In this document: piece by piece, positions 10,965-22,241 of the stretch | How positions within the stretch are numbered: the stretch's first letter is position 1 | How the letters are laid out: every line of letters begins with the position of its first letter | DNA from: Lineus longissimus | Lineage: Eukaryota > Nemertea > Pilidiophora > Heteronemertea > Lineidae | NCBI RefSeq assembly: GCF_910592395.1 | Contig: NC_088314.1 | Coordinates: 13,268,001-13,332,000, forward strand | Length of the DNA: 64,000 bases | Direction of reading: 5' to 3' | Notes under the pieces: generated by a model | Database searches by the model: none | What the model was told of the DNA's origin: nothing | Seen by the model: the letters and a program-made list of their open reading frames with translations, nothing else | Program-made: the position numbers and the translations under genes

Positions 10965-13151
10965 TTGTTTTTACTGAGCCGATCGCCAGTACCCGAGGGA
11001 TGTGGTTTTCGACACGTATCTCCGAAACTGCCGCACGGAACAACCTGAAATTTGGTTAGGTTACGTTTCATAACCTGCTAACGAACAACGTGTACTTTAT
11101 TTTTGCAGCCGTTGCTTACTTTTTTAGTTTTCGGGTGATTTTTGATGAAAATCGCTGGTTCTGAACCGTTCCGGTAATAGCACTGCCTCCCGCGTTTTTA
11201 CCGATTAGGCAAGTTGCTCAACGTTGATCTGTCCCCGACCTGAACAGGTGGGAGGATACCCGCTACATGGAAGAGCCAACAGACATTTCGTCTACGCATT
11301 CTAGACTGGGTGAGTGTGATTTTTTCGTGATTGTAATCGCCCTCAAATTTGTGTTGAAACACTGCATCAGACAAAATTAATTCATCAGAGGTCATGAAAA
11401 GGATCTTAAGAATATATATTCGCTGTTAGTTTGGGTGATTATAGGGAGCACGTCCATCTTTTGAGGCAAACTTGTCATCCGAAAGTTTCCAGATCCCCGC
11501 AATGGCGGATATACATTCATCAAAAAAATTACGAATTCGGGCAAGTTTCATCAAACTGTGCGCCTTAAACACCTACGAATGTCTCAAAATCACCCAGACT
11601 CTACACATGAGATATACCTTCACTGAAAATAATTGCTAAAACCTCGCTTAACGTGTCGCGAGTGCTGAAAGCAACAGTTTTGGAGATCGTTTTTCTGTAC
11701 ATCCTGCTCACTCCTGTAGAAATGTACAGTAAAGCACGTATACACGTGCAGTGTAAATGGACACACGAATGTACACACCTTCTGAAAATTTTGTCAGCAA
11801 AGGTGATAAGTGTTTGTTCTGAATTATGACAATGAAATTCATAGACTATTAGCAGGTAGTCAGTGTCTGTTGGTCTGAATAATGAATGATAAAACTTCTG
11901 GTGAAGTTAAAATATTTCCTCGCTCTGTTTTACAGCCTGACGCAGTGACGGGGATGATCAGCATCTGTTCTGTTCTGCGACCGCATCAGTCACGGATATA
12001 GGAGCCTTGACCACGAGGAGCTGATGAGGCAAAGTCGTATAACCGTCTTAACCTTGACATCGGTGCAGTGCTGAATTTGCCGTCCGAAGACAAACCAGTA
12101 TAATATTCCAGCCGTATTTCGTTCTTTTCACTGTAATTCTTTTACTTCAAAAAGACTGAATAAATAAACCTACTGTGGCAGTTAGTTTAAAAAGATATTA
12201 TTGCATTTTACGTTTTTACTCTTAGTGCTGATCGGTCATACCCCTTGGGCCTGGCCGTAACCTTGCATACTGGTTGTCTCGATGCCGTATGCTATGACCA
12301 TGTATATATCTACTGGACTGGTTTGTTGCACCATGTCGAAGGAATTTTATGTAGAGATCAAGACACTTCCCTCGCATCACAATCTACACCTCAAAAGAAT
12401 GGTTGTAAAAATCCGGTTGCCCCTATGTTGTGACCATGCATGCATCAATGGCCTGGGATGTTGCAACCTACACTTCAAAGGAATGCGAAGTCTAAATCAC
12501 ATTTATTTTTTGTCCCCAGGTTGTGACTTTCCTAACGACAATTGCAGACCATATCACTGGTGATAGTGTTTTGTCATCTTAAAAATGAGCACCAGGACAA
12601 AGCACCAAAAACCTGCCACTTAAGATCAGATCAGAAGTTACCTACGTGGTGCCAGTACCCACAAGTGCATGATTGACACCTAGATCATTTGAAGAAAAAA
12701 TTGGCAGCAGAACCATGTGTGCATGGAGGGAGGTATTATAATATAAATACTGTGGAGACGCAATGTATTATTGGTCGTCCCAACATTGGGAGCTTTCATC
12801 CCCACCAGCCATATCAGATGGCCAACTGGTTTCCCTCACTCGACCAGAAAACTCATCAAAAGATACGAAAGATGTTGAGATTCAGATTACATTTGCTTGT
12901 TGTCTGCTGGATTCTGACCATCCATATGCTGTGTTGTTGCAGTCCCAGAACCATCGCTAATTCTAGTATTTATGATGCCCCTACTGTCACAACCTAATTC
13001 AGCTGGTTATTCAGGGTTATTTGCCTCTGATTTATCTGGTTATATCCTGGTGCAAACCTAATTTCTCAACATGACAAAATACTTTCACCAGGGATATGGT
13101 CTGCAATTTGCTGTTAGGCGAATTGCCCAATACTAGTTAATAATTGCACTA
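10965..13151. other. Non-coding, nothing firm recognised
   Basis: Short unrelated open frames only. CTACACCTCAAAAGAATG-like words recur near 12390 and 12466, suggesting an old diverged repeat. Confidence 0.35.
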
Positions 13152-13262
13152 TCATCATCACCTCATCATACTTTCATTGACATTACAGGCACACATTGAC
13201 ATAGACTTCTGTTGCAATCAACGACACAGTCGCTATCCAAGTAGCATTATAGAGGTAATTAT
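13152..13262. repeat. Dispersed repeat, copy 2
   Basis: Direct-orientation partner of 10577-10690. Confidence 0.6.
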
Positions 13263-13470
13263 CATTATCATACCTCATTAGCATGTGAACCAATCGCGTC
13301 GCGTCCTTTGCGATCACGGCAAAGCCTCATGGAATAATGTCTTTCACCATTGAATAATTTTTCATATTCCATGCCTACAACTTCAATTTCTTCATATTCC
13401 ATGGCTACTCCCACTGAATGCAGAAATGAAACTATTAACACCATGTCTAACATCACCATTGTTCTTGCAG

Positions 13471-13776
13471 GCAACCAGTACACCTATCCCCATGCTAGAA
13501 TTCAGGGCAGCAATCACTAATGTGCTGCAGCACTATGCTACCAACAACATCTCCTGGGAAATCTGCGGCTGGTACAAGCCTGGTATTAAAGCCACCGACG
13601 AAAAAGTGCAGCCGCCCACATTCCACCTCACGTCTGTCCGACCAGCTGCAATCCTCGAGGACGCCCCACTGTACCACCTACCACACATTGCCAATCCACG
13701 CCTCCAAGTTGAAATAGCAGTCGAACGTCCTTGCCAATTTCACATCGGCCACAACCAAAGGCAAACAGCAGCATGA
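13471..13776 (+). CDS. Possible coding exon of unknown function
   Basis: A strong acceptor-like tract (TTGTTCTTGCAG) ends at 13470. It is followed by an open frame to a stop at 13776 encoding about 101 residues, beginning ATSTPIPMLEFRAAI. The stretch to about 13980 is clearly richer in G and C than its surroundings, and several frames are open on both strands, so openness alone is weak evidence. I recognise no family. It could be a gag-like piece of a retroelement, the last exon of a host gene, or non-coding DNA of biased composition. Confidence 0.22.
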   Translation, partial: ATSTPIPMLEFRAAITNVLQHYATNNISWEICGWYKPGIKATDEKVQPPTFHLTSVRPAAILEDAPLYHLPHIANPRLQVEIAVERPCQFHIGHNQRQTAA

Positions 13777-14544
13777 CGATCGCAACCACACCTTGCCAAC
13801 AATCCGGCGCCTTCGACATCCCGGCAAAAATCACCAGACCTGCCCGACATACGTTCCACAACAAGGAGACCAAAACGCCCTGCACCCAGCCTCGTCATTC
13901 AGCGCTCAAGCACATCAACCAGGCAGCAAACCACACCACCAACTTCGGACGTGTCCGATGACAACTAACTTACTCCAACCATGGCCATCATGTACCACAG
14001 TTCAGGGAATAGACTTTCATAACGATCGAATCTCAAACTACGCGGCTCTTACTAATCCACATCAGACATTCCTTTCTTCAGATATCATGTCTCATTCTTG
14101 CCTCACCGGAGACAGTCTGTACTGTACAACCAAATCATAATGCTCAAATTATACACAATTTACATACCGTCCATGTGACTAATTACCTCAAAATGCTGCT
14201 CCGTTTGTGGCAACTTCTGCTACCCTACCACAGTGAAAACATAACACTGCTGATATTGTTCACTGCTCATGTTGGTTTACCTAGCTGCTGCCTATAGTCT
14301 CCCTTTAACTGCGGAACACTTCAAAGTCGATAAAATGCCATGTTCCACCTTTTAATGTGTTCAGACCGCCATTTTCAAAATAATCTAGTCAGGACACTGC
14401 CTTCTAGTCTCATAATAAATTTTGCTTTCCTCAATAATAACATTTCTTCTTCTTCAATGCTTTCGTCATTCCAAACTTCTCCTCCTCTGACTTTTACAGG
14501 GGTACAGTCATGGCAATCAAAACCCAAATACTGAGACCAAATGC
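13777..14544. other. Non-coding, nothing recognised
   Basis: The first 200 bp continue the C-rich composition of the preceding open frame; the rest is AT-rich without recognisable content. Confidence 0.35.
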
Positions 14545-14608
14545 CTGTTGACTGTGCTTTAAGAGAGACTGGCGCCATGCCTTGTCTCTCTTAAAGCACA
14601 GTCAACAG
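14545..14608. repeat. Perfect 25-bp hairpin
   Basis: The left arm (14545-14569, containing TGTTGACTGTGCTTTAAGAG) pairs without mismatch with 14584-14608 across a 14-nt loop. The stem size suits a small-RNA hairpin or the tip of a palindromic MITE. No pairing extends past the stem, which is against a typical animal pre-miRNA with a long lower stem. Confidence 0.75.
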
Positions 14609-14661
14609 ACACCCACCCCCTCAGACTCAGAAACCACAAACGCCCAACCCTTCCTGCTACC

Positions 14662-14910
14662 TTAATACTTCTGGATGTTTTTAAAGAAAACACATTTACA
14701 TGTTATTTCTGTTACAGTTTCAAAACACTTATGACACGTTTTTTTACGTCTAAGTTTGTCTTGCACGTTGCCTCAGTCATCATTTTATGCCCCGGTATAC
14801 CTAGGTGTATTAGACATGTATTAAAACAGTAAAAATTGATGTCTTTCAATTTTTGAAGCACATTCACTGTGTTGTAAAATAAAACACTAGGCGTTCACCA
14901 GGTTTCCTGT
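14662..14910. repeat. Flank repeat B, copy 1
   Basis: Shares CTGGATGTTTTT, AAGAAAACACATTTACATG, TGATGTCTTTC/TGGATGTCTTTC and the CACCAGGTTT edge with 22063-22241 in the same orientation. This copy has extra internal sequence (about 14760-14815). It directly precedes the C-terminal half of a pogo-like transposase. Confidence 0.7.
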
Positions 14911-14918
14911 ATTTTCAG

Positions 14919-15450
14919 GTGATTGGAACGCCAACTGGATGGATTAGACAGGAAGCTCTGGAGTTCTGGCTCACTGAGGTTTTCTGTCCTTTTGTTGATG
15001 GAATCGAAAGAGAGGAGGTTGAGGACAATTTGCTATTGATAATGGATCGCTGTCGTGTTCATCTGCAGGAAGAATTCCAACTTCAAGCCGCTGATGTTAA
15101 TGTCGTTACTCAGTACATTCCCCCTGGGTGTACCTCGATTGTGCAACCATTGGATTGTTCAGTTATGCGGGCCTTCAAATCAAGAACGCGCAACGAATGG
15201 AAAAGGTTGAAAAAAAAACAATACGGATGCAAATGGAAGTTGTCCAAAAATTCAATGGGAAACCGTTTTGAACATTGTTTCAAGGTCATGGGATGCAATA
15301 GTGCCTGAGGCCATCGTGAGGTCGTGGGACGTGGCCGGGCTTATGCATGATGGAGCAGCAGCTGACCATGATTTGCTATTAGACAATCAGGAGATGGACG
15401 ATTTTGAAGAAGATGGGCTTGGATTTGATGACGAGATTGACATTAATTAG
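14919..15450 (+). pseudogene. pogo-like transposase, C-terminal half, frameshifted
   Basis: After an acceptor-like TATTTTCAG the frame encodes the second half of a DDE_1 domain: GWIRQEALEFWLTEV, the aspartate in LLLIMDRCRVH, and the last aspartate in IPPGCTSIVQPLDCSVMRAF. The family frame is lost in the A-run near 15210 and regained near 15265 (IVSRSWDAIVPEAIVRSW), ending in an acidic tail (DDFEEDGLGFDDEIDIN). The N-terminal half is absent upstream. A pogo-type end (GGAACACCCTGTA) lies about 220 bp downstream, near 15670. Confidence 0.82.
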
Positions 15451-15663
15451 TTGATTTGTTGACTTAAGATGTCAATGTGTTGGAATTGTTATGTAAGAAT
15501 GTTGTTTTTGTTTGAGGACCTGTTTGTTCAGGATTTATCAACTGTTGAATAAAAAATGAATCTTTACATTTTAATTTTAGTCTTTCATGTCTGACAAAAT
15601 GAATCAAGGAAAATGAAATTGCCACCAATCTTTGTCTATTACCCTTGGCATACCGGTAACGTT

Positions 15664-16012
15664 TATTTTGGAACACCCTGTATTACAAACAGCCTGAATA
15701 TCGCCTTTTGAAGCCAATCCGTGAGGCAAACAACCCGCCGACACGCGCTATTGAACATATTACAATAACCCTGCCAATCACTAACAAAGCAGAAAGTCTA
15801 TTATCTGAGAAGTACTTTAGTCAGACCACATTTGCAATACAGTGAACTGACCCCGATAAATGAATATTAAAATGTTGCCGGGGCTTATATGTACCACGTG
15901 AGTAGCATTACCACAGTTACGTGGTGAAAAAGGCGGTCCGCTGATCTACGAATATTTAATGGACTGTCGGTATAACTGAGAAGGTACAGTATGTACCCCT
16001 AGGTCAAATGAC
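15664..16012. repeat. Flank repeat A, copy 1
   Basis: Starts at a pogo-type end (ACACCCTGTATT). It shares with 23393-23665 the words CTGAATATCGCC, AGCCAATCCGTGAGGCA, CTGACCCCGATAAATGAAT and GGCGGTCCGCTGATCTACGA, in order and in the same orientation. It is probably part of the long ends of, or the target family of, the pogo-like element. Confidence 0.72.
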
Positions 16013-16775
16013 CTCAGATACTAAATTTCCATGTGATTTGATTCATGGATTGGCGTACAAAGGAGGTGATGTTTGGGAGTGACAGCCAAAACGTCATCTT
16101 GTGGATAAAGCGACTAAGTAAGACAACTGAAACCTTTCATCGCAAATCGAGTAGGCCTGATGCAGCAACATACATGTAGGATTGATGGTCCTCTGATCAT
16201 GAAGATTCACGTTGGATAATAGAACATAACATTTATTATTGAGATCATCACATTGGCTCCATACAGAATACCTCCGTGCAGAATTTCGTTCGTGCATGCT
16301 CTTATTTTGTTTCGTTGTGAGTTAATTTCGTGCGTGCGTGCTCTTATTTTGTTTCGTGTTCTACTTTATGTATTTGTTTGCCGTAGATTACTTGTGTGTG
16401 CCCTAATTTTGTTTCAGTGGGCTAGGATATATTTTACGTGCGGATTTTGTTTACTTTTGCTACTTTGTGTAATTTTTTTTCGATAAAAATATTTCGATTG
16501 TATGAAAATATTTTTCGACCTATGTTATTTTATTTTTAGCATCTCTTTTTAATTTTGTGGCTAAATATTTGTTCTGGCACTTAGGAGCCACCGTAGTAAA
16601 CACACAAACAAAACTGATAGTCCAATTGGTAAATGAACATCAATTAAACTGCAAAACACTAGTCTAAACATCAAATTCTAAAGTCATTATGAAAGTGAGG
16701 GAGAGGTTACCAGTACATCACCTCAAGAATCCAATCTTTACCATTGGAGTGTTCATGACATAGGCTACTTTCATG
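16013..16775. other. Gypsy 3' side; possible LTR remnant and small tandem repeat
   Basis: This lies beyond the stop codon of the minus-strand Gypsy polyprotein, where a 3' LTR would be expected, but no LTR ends could be recognised. At 16270-16440 the word CTCTTATTTTGTTTCGT recurs three times with divergence, a degenerate tandem repeat that keeps one + frame open by chance. Confidence 0.4.
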
Positions 16776-17023
16776 TTATTTCACAACGGACTGGTAACTT
16801 ATGCGAGCGTGCTGGGCGCGTGCTCGGCGGACGTAGGCATGGTTTGAGCGGTGCGGCGTTATTCCCATCTTTAAGGCCCGTGCACACCAAAACCGCGCGT
16901 CGACCGCGGCGGAAAACGCGGCGGTTTCCGCCTGCAGACAGGGGTCACACAGGGGTTACACCAGCGCGCGAAACGATGCGCGAGGCGCGCTTTTCTACGC
17001 GGGAAATTCGTCCATTTGCCAAG

Positions 17024-19667
17024 ATGATGGAGCCAGAAGAGGACGTCCGAGATATTTTGGCATTTTATGCCTATCTAAAGCATAGAAAACGCAAAGGGCA
17101 ACGTACAATTTGGGTGCATGATATATTCCAAAAAAGGAAGAAGCTTGGCGAATATCATCACTTGGTGAAAAGTCTGTTCTCCTATGAAGACAAATTCTTT
17201 GAGTACTTCAAAATGAGTCCATGGCACTTTGAACATGTCCATGCTCTCATAGAGGCTGACATCAGGAGATCCGATACTAATTATCGCGAGGCAATCACCA
17301 CTAGGGAACGGCTGGCCATTTGCTTGAGGTAAGTGATAAAAACTTGATCATTCAGTTCCTTGTAACAATGTTTATTTAACCAAACATACAAAGTGTAATG
17401 TTTTTGCAATCGTCGTTGCAACTGAAAGATGATGAGTGAACGCATCACATCACATCACACTTCTCTGTGATGTATGAAATTACAGTGCAACATACGGCCA
17501 AAATAACACTTTCCATAAAACCTATAAACAACCTATATCAAGGGTACAAGGGCATCTTCGTTGCACGGATTATTGTCACCGACCCTCCTGGTCGTACACT
17601 GATCGAGACAAGAAATATTGATAAAAGTAAATTCGAAACAACAAAAATTAAATCGCGAACATAGGCTTTCTGGGTGCTTTTAAATGAACAGTCAACAGTA
17701 CTTCACGCAAACAGTCGTTCCTCTACATTAGTTGTGTGAAAGTGCCTGAGTATGATGCATCAGACTCAAATGTGTTACTTGAGAGGGAGGCTGGTGTTTC
17801 ACTCCGAGGCATAGGGTTGTATGGAAGCCTTTCCGCTGCCATCCCATAAGGTTGACTATAGACGCTAGTACTTGGTTGTGTGTAGCAGTACTCCTGTCTT
17901 GGTCTGAGTTGTTCTGCTGGTCGAGAATAAAGATGCTCCATTTCAGCATCATGGACAACTTTGTGGATGGAAAATCGAACTTCTGCCTGTGCTTTTGCGG
18001 GGAGCTTTCTGATGCTGTTTGCCATGGAATTGAGAAATAGGGTTACATAGTCGTCGGTTTCTTCTGCTCTTTTAGGGGTTGGTTCTTTCTTTGCTTTGAG
18101 GTAGTCAACAATGGCAACCTCCACTTCATCTGCAGCTTGCGCCTTAAAGCATCGCCTCTTTTTAGGTGGAGGTCTTGGAGTTGAGGCCGGGATCAAGCTA
18201 GTACTAGTAGATGGTATGTCTGCAACTTTGGAAGAAGGCGCTGGTTTCACAGGTTGAATTATACTGACGTCATCACTGTCATCTTCAGACAAAGGTTGCG
18301 GAGTATTTCCCTCTTGTGCTTCAACATCAGCAGTGCTTTCTCTCTCCGCCTCGCTATCGCTCAGGTTACCGCTTGTTCTGAAGAAAAAAGGTGGATCACG
18401 GTTAGAGTCGGAGGCATTGTCTGTGGCCGAGGTTAATGAGTCGGTACGGCTGGTGAGACAGAGTTGGTTCGTCAGGTTGGACTTGATGCCAAAGTTATTG
18501 TGGGGATAAAACCTAGGTATTTGTAGTCTACTTACTGGCGTTCTCCTAGAGTTGGAATTATAAATTCGAGTAGATGGGCATATTTATACGGCTTCACTTC
18601 TTTGGCCCTTTGTCCACTTTTGGTCTTAGATTTCTGTCGATATTTCACGAAGGCATCCCGGATATTCTTCCACTTTGTTTTTGCTTCAGTAACTGAAAGG
18701 ATATTGAACAAGTACTTATTCTAACCGCTTTTCTCGTTGCAGGTTCCTGACAACTGGCGACTCATACTTAACAATATCATTCAGCTATCGTGTCGGGAAA
18801 TCAACAGTTACTTCCATAGTAAGAGAAACATGCGATACCATTTGGAAGAGGCTTCAGCCATTGTATATGCCTAGACCCAACAGACAACAGTGGTCTGACA
18901 CGGCAGCAGGATTTGGAGACCGTTGGCAATTCCCAAACTGCCTTGGTGCGCTCGACGGCAAACATGTCCTTATTACAGCACCTGTAAACTCCGGTAGTAT
19001 GTACTTCAACTATAAGAAATCATTTTCTGTTGTTTTGATGGCTCTTGTTGACCACAAGTATTGTTTCAGCGCTATTGACGTCGGGGCGTACGGTTCGAAT
19101 AGCGATGGCGGTATTTTCAAAGCATGTCCACTCGGCAAGAAACTCGTGAATGGAACTCTGGATATACCTGAAGACAAGGCACTGCCAGGTACTACAGAAC
19201 CTATGCCTCTTGTGATGATTGGAGATGAGGCGTTTCCGCTTCGTACTAATCTGATGCGTCCAGTACCGGGACGTGGACTCTCTAAAGAGGACAGGATTTT
19301 CAACTACCGCCTGTCTCGTGCACGTAGAATTGTCGAAAATGCTTTCGGCATCTTGGCAAATAGGTGGAGGATGTACCACAGGAAAATACCACTTGACCCA
19401 AACAATGTTGATTCGGTAGTCCGGGCCAGCTGTATCCTGCACAACATGATGCAAACCGACAGTCACCCACAAGGAGCACCAGCTTGTCCACCTATTGAGC
19501 AGGGCGGCGACATAACTGATGGAATTTTGAGGGACTTGGATGACAATGGAGGTCGTTCAGGTGCTGATGCAATGGACGTTAGAGACAGATTCAAAGAGTA
19601 CTTTTCGTCTCCTCAAGGTTCCGTCTCGTGGCAGGATCAATGCTGCTTTGGGCATTGTGAGGAGTAG
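17024..19667 (+). CDS. Harbinger DDE nuclease (HARBI1-like transposase), 2 exons
   Basis: Exon 1 is 17024-17328 (donor GAG|GTAAGT) and exon 2 is 18743-19667 (acceptor CGTTGCAG|G). Together they encode about 409 residues in one frame. The start MMEPEED follows the GC-rich terminal repeat; an upstream in-frame ATG at 16820 lies outside the element. The DDE_Tnp_4 core shows the catalytic set: D in GALDGKHVLI (about 173), D in YGSNSDGGIFK (about 223) and E in RRIVENAFGILANRWRM (about 300), plus IGDEAFPL. Length and motifs fit a functional PIF/Harbinger transposase, which cuts and pastes DNA with help from the element's DNA-binding protein. The 1.4-kb intron contains two antisense exons of that partner. 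Confidence 0.92.
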
Positions 19668-20378
19668 CGAACAAAAACTTTGGCGTGCCCGGGGCCTGTT
19701 TTTGAAGAGTAGGTCTATCATAGATTGTGGGTGACCAATGTCCGCGAATTCATATTCACTTAACATGTACATTGTAGCTTACTTGAACGCAACTCGGGAC
19801 ACTTTTCTGCGAGATGTACTTTGTACTGATCAGGTGTAAGGTGACTAAGATATAGAATTATAACAATTTGATGAAATTTCGTTATTTAGGATATCAGTCC
19901 ACATGTATTACCTTGTTTTGACTTTTGACTATATGCGAGCAGCAGAATCTGAATTCTGGAATTTGACATTGGATACAATAGTGATGCCACCTATGAACGA
20001 GGAAAACACTTTCTTGTGTAAAGTGGACACATTATACATCTGCCAAGGTTGTCTTCTTTATAACATTTCATACATTTGTTATCTTGAGGTTCGCCTATTA
20101 GAGAACTGTAGCCTGGCTTAAAAAGGCACATAAGCATCGACCTTGAAAGTACATTTGAAGGGAAAATAAAGCAAACTCTCACCATCAATTCCAACTCGTT
20201 TTCCAATTGTCTTCCAGACATCCTCCTTGAAATCTGATCTTTTGTAATCTGCCTGTCTCTTGTCAAACAAAATCGGATTTTTCTCTACCTCGATAATCAA
20301 AAGTTCATGTATATCATGCTCGGGTCGCTCAGGAGAGGACTCGCTAGGTACATATCTCTTCGATTTCGCTTTGGGCAT
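17723..20378 (-). CDS. MADF-BESS DNA-binding protein of Harbinger 1, 3 exons
   Basis: Exons 20378-20183, 18692-18536 and 18377-17723, with GT donors and AG acceptors and compatible phases, encode about 335 residues. The N-terminal MADF domain spans the first junction: LIIEVEKNPILFDKRQADYK and WKTIGKRVG in exon 1, then KWKNIRDAFVKYRQKSKTKS in exon 2. Exon 3 has an acidic serine-rich linker, a basic PPPKKRRCFK stretch and a BESS-like motif (FLNSMANSIRKLPAKAQAEV, about 60 percent through the exon). Such proteins bind element ends or the transposase in PIF/Harbinger systems; that role is inferred. Exon 2 of the nuclease gene lies in intron 1, so the two genes interlock. Confidence 0.85.
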
Positions 20379-20699
20379 GATCAAGCCAGAGTTCCTGCTG
20401 TTGAAACAACTGGACCACGTGTGTAGATGAAGATATGACACTGCACCCTCTTCACCTGATCTGCAGACTGAGCATGCGCAGTGAGAAAAAACGCCGCGGC
20501 TTGCGGGCTGAATAACTCAAAAGTTATCTGGCGCGGCGCCGCGGCGGCGACCGCGCCGCGCCCGCGCGTCAATTTTTGCCGCGCGGTTTTGGTGTGTCCT
20601 ATTCATAGAAAATCTATTGAAGTTATTTTCGCGGCGATGAACGCGCGTCGTTTTTCGCCGTCGCGGCCCGCGGCGCGGTTTTGGTGTGTACGGGCCTAG

Positions 20700-22081
20700 T
20701 TGCTGAGCTGCATCGGCGGAATCCATGGTGTCGTCTTCCTCATCGGCGGTCGTATCGTCGCGTTGAGTTGGGTCGATCCGTTTGAAATGGGTGACGTTGC
20801 GTGTAATCATGTATGATCCTCGGCGTGCGGTGATCATACTGCCTTTCTTGCTATCCACGGTTAAAGGCTTGGGGTCAAAATAGGGCGAGAGTTTATTTTG
20901 ACGGTTCTGACGTACCAAGACGGTGTCTCCTTGACGGATGTCAGAGACTTTGGCGCGTCGTTTCGTATCAGCATAGTTTTTCATAGTTTGCTTCTTCAGC
21001 TTGTCGTTCTGTTGAACTCGGGAGCGCGTCCCTTTGAATGGCTTTGCATCACGTTCGGATATCAGCGGGAGTTGAGTGCGGAAGCGGCGATTGTTCAAAG
21101 CTTCGGCTGGGGCGACACCTGTGGTCGTGTGAGGAGTTGCCCTGTATTGGCGCAGAAAACGGCAGAGTTCATGCTTCCAGTTCTTCTTTTCGATCCCGGC
21201 TGTTCGTATCGCTTTTATCATCGGATCCATGAAGCGTTCCGCCTCACCGTTGGCTTGTGGCCACAGTGGGGTTACTTTCCGATGTTTGAACCCGAGTTGT
21301 TTAGCGAATTGATCAAAGTCCTTGCTGTTGAACGGGGGCCCGTTTTTTGATCGTGCGGTTTCTGGAATTCCTTGTCGAGCGAATATATTGTCCAATTTTG
21401 GAATTACGGTTTTGGCTGGTGTTGAGTTGATGATTTCTACCTCTGGAAACCGACTGTAGTCGTCTACTACAGTTAACAACATATCGTTGGATGGCAGTGG
21501 ACCGGCGAAGTCCATAGACACTTCACTCCACGGAGCTGCAGGAAGGCGAGATATAGTGAGTGGTTCTGGAGGGGTAGAATTTCGAGTCGTTGCCTGACAT
21601 GGTATGCATTGCTTGATGATCTGCTCAGCCATCTTGTCGATACCTGCAAACCATATCTTCGAGCGTAGTAACCGTTTTGTCTTGACGATTCCTTGGTGAC
21701 CAATGTGGGCGAGGTCGATTGCTTTCTGCTGGAGTTTTTCAGGAATCAGCAAGCGGGTTTGTCGCAGGATCATGTCGTCATGAGAAAGCAGTTCTGCTCG
21801 AATTGGTTTGTATGGGATCAAGTCATTGTCCTTCCAGCTGTTTGTCTGTAGTGCTGTGTGTTTTTTTTTACAATGACTGGGTCACTACGAGACGCTTCTC
21901 TGATCTCATCGATTGACATGGCATTTGGTACGGCGTGTTGGCAAACGAAGTTGACGTATTGTTCTGCGACATTTTCTTCTTCAGCTGGAGTGCTTGGGTG
22001 GCGGCTGAGGAAATCTGCTGGATTGTTTTCATCTCGTCCCGGTTTGTACACTGTAAATCTGGATGTTTTTGAAGAAAACAC
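20700..22081 (-). pseudogene. Gypsy pol fragment: RNase H end, zinc finger and integrase
   Basis: Reading leftward: the RNase H end (KPGRDENNPADFLSRHP), a frameshift in the T-run near 21862-21870, an HHCC zinc finger (HIGHQGIVKTKRLL then KQCIPCQ), and the integrase core with D in MDFAGPLP and E in ANGEAERF. The second catalytic aspartate, normally in a DNGPPF motif, is lysine here (SKNGPPF, near 21345). A basic C-terminal region with a chromatin-binding-like segment (GDTVLVRQNRQ) follows. The frame then enters the Harbinger terminal repeat at about 20697, so the last residues of the apparent frame belong to that insertion. Frameshift, lost catalytic residue and insertion make this an inactive relic. 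Confidence 0.92.
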
Positions 22082-22241
22082 ATTTACATGTTGTTTCTGT
22101 TACAGTTTCTAAACACTTATGATACGTTTTATTTATTCAAGATTTGTTTAAACAGTAAAAATGGATGTCTTTCTATTTTTGAAGCACATACACTGTGTTA
22201 AAGTTGTAAAATCAAACGCTAGGCGTGCACCAGGTTTACAG
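22063..22241. repeat. Flank repeat B, copy 2
   Basis: Same orientation as 14662-14910, somewhat shorter. It abuts the truncated 5' side of the Gypsy fragment. Confidence 0.7.

Larger units (their letters stand above)
16875..20696 (+). mobile_element. PIF/Harbinger element 1, complete with two interlocked genes
   Basis: A 3.8-kb element. Its ends GGCCCGTGCACACCAAAACC and the inverse of GGCCCGTACACACCAAAACC are flanked by TAA at 16872-16874 and TAG at 20697-20699, a near-match 3-bp target duplication as in PIF/Harbinger. The termini are GC-rich, and the right side has a second internal copy of the end motif (about 20577-20600). It carries a plus-strand DDE nuclease and a minus-strand MADF-BESS protein. 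Both genes are open throughout, so the copy may be intact. It sits inside the Gypsy coding sequence. Confidence 0.88.
16776..22081 (-). mobile_element. Ty3/Gypsy retrotransposon remnant, split by a Harbinger
   Basis: The minus-strand pol 3' part (end of RNase H, zinc finger, integrase, C-terminal tail) runs from about 22081 to 20700. After the Harbinger insertion, an in-frame tail of 33 codons, counting the duplicated target codon and the stop, continues from 16874 to TAA at 16776-16778. The 5' part (gag, protease, reverse transcriptase) is missing: the sequence is replaced near 22060 by flank repeat B. No LTR pair was found, so the outer limits are approximate. Confidence 0.75.

Noticed and set aside
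16820-17023. N-terminal extension of the Harbinger 1 nuclease
   Set aside because: The extra codons run through the terminal inverted repeat into flanking Gypsy DNA; the first ATG well inside the element is at 17024.
20517-20697. C-terminal end of the apparent Gypsy frame (arginine-rich)
   Set aside because: It translates the GC-rich Harbinger end; the true Gypsy tail resumes at 16874.
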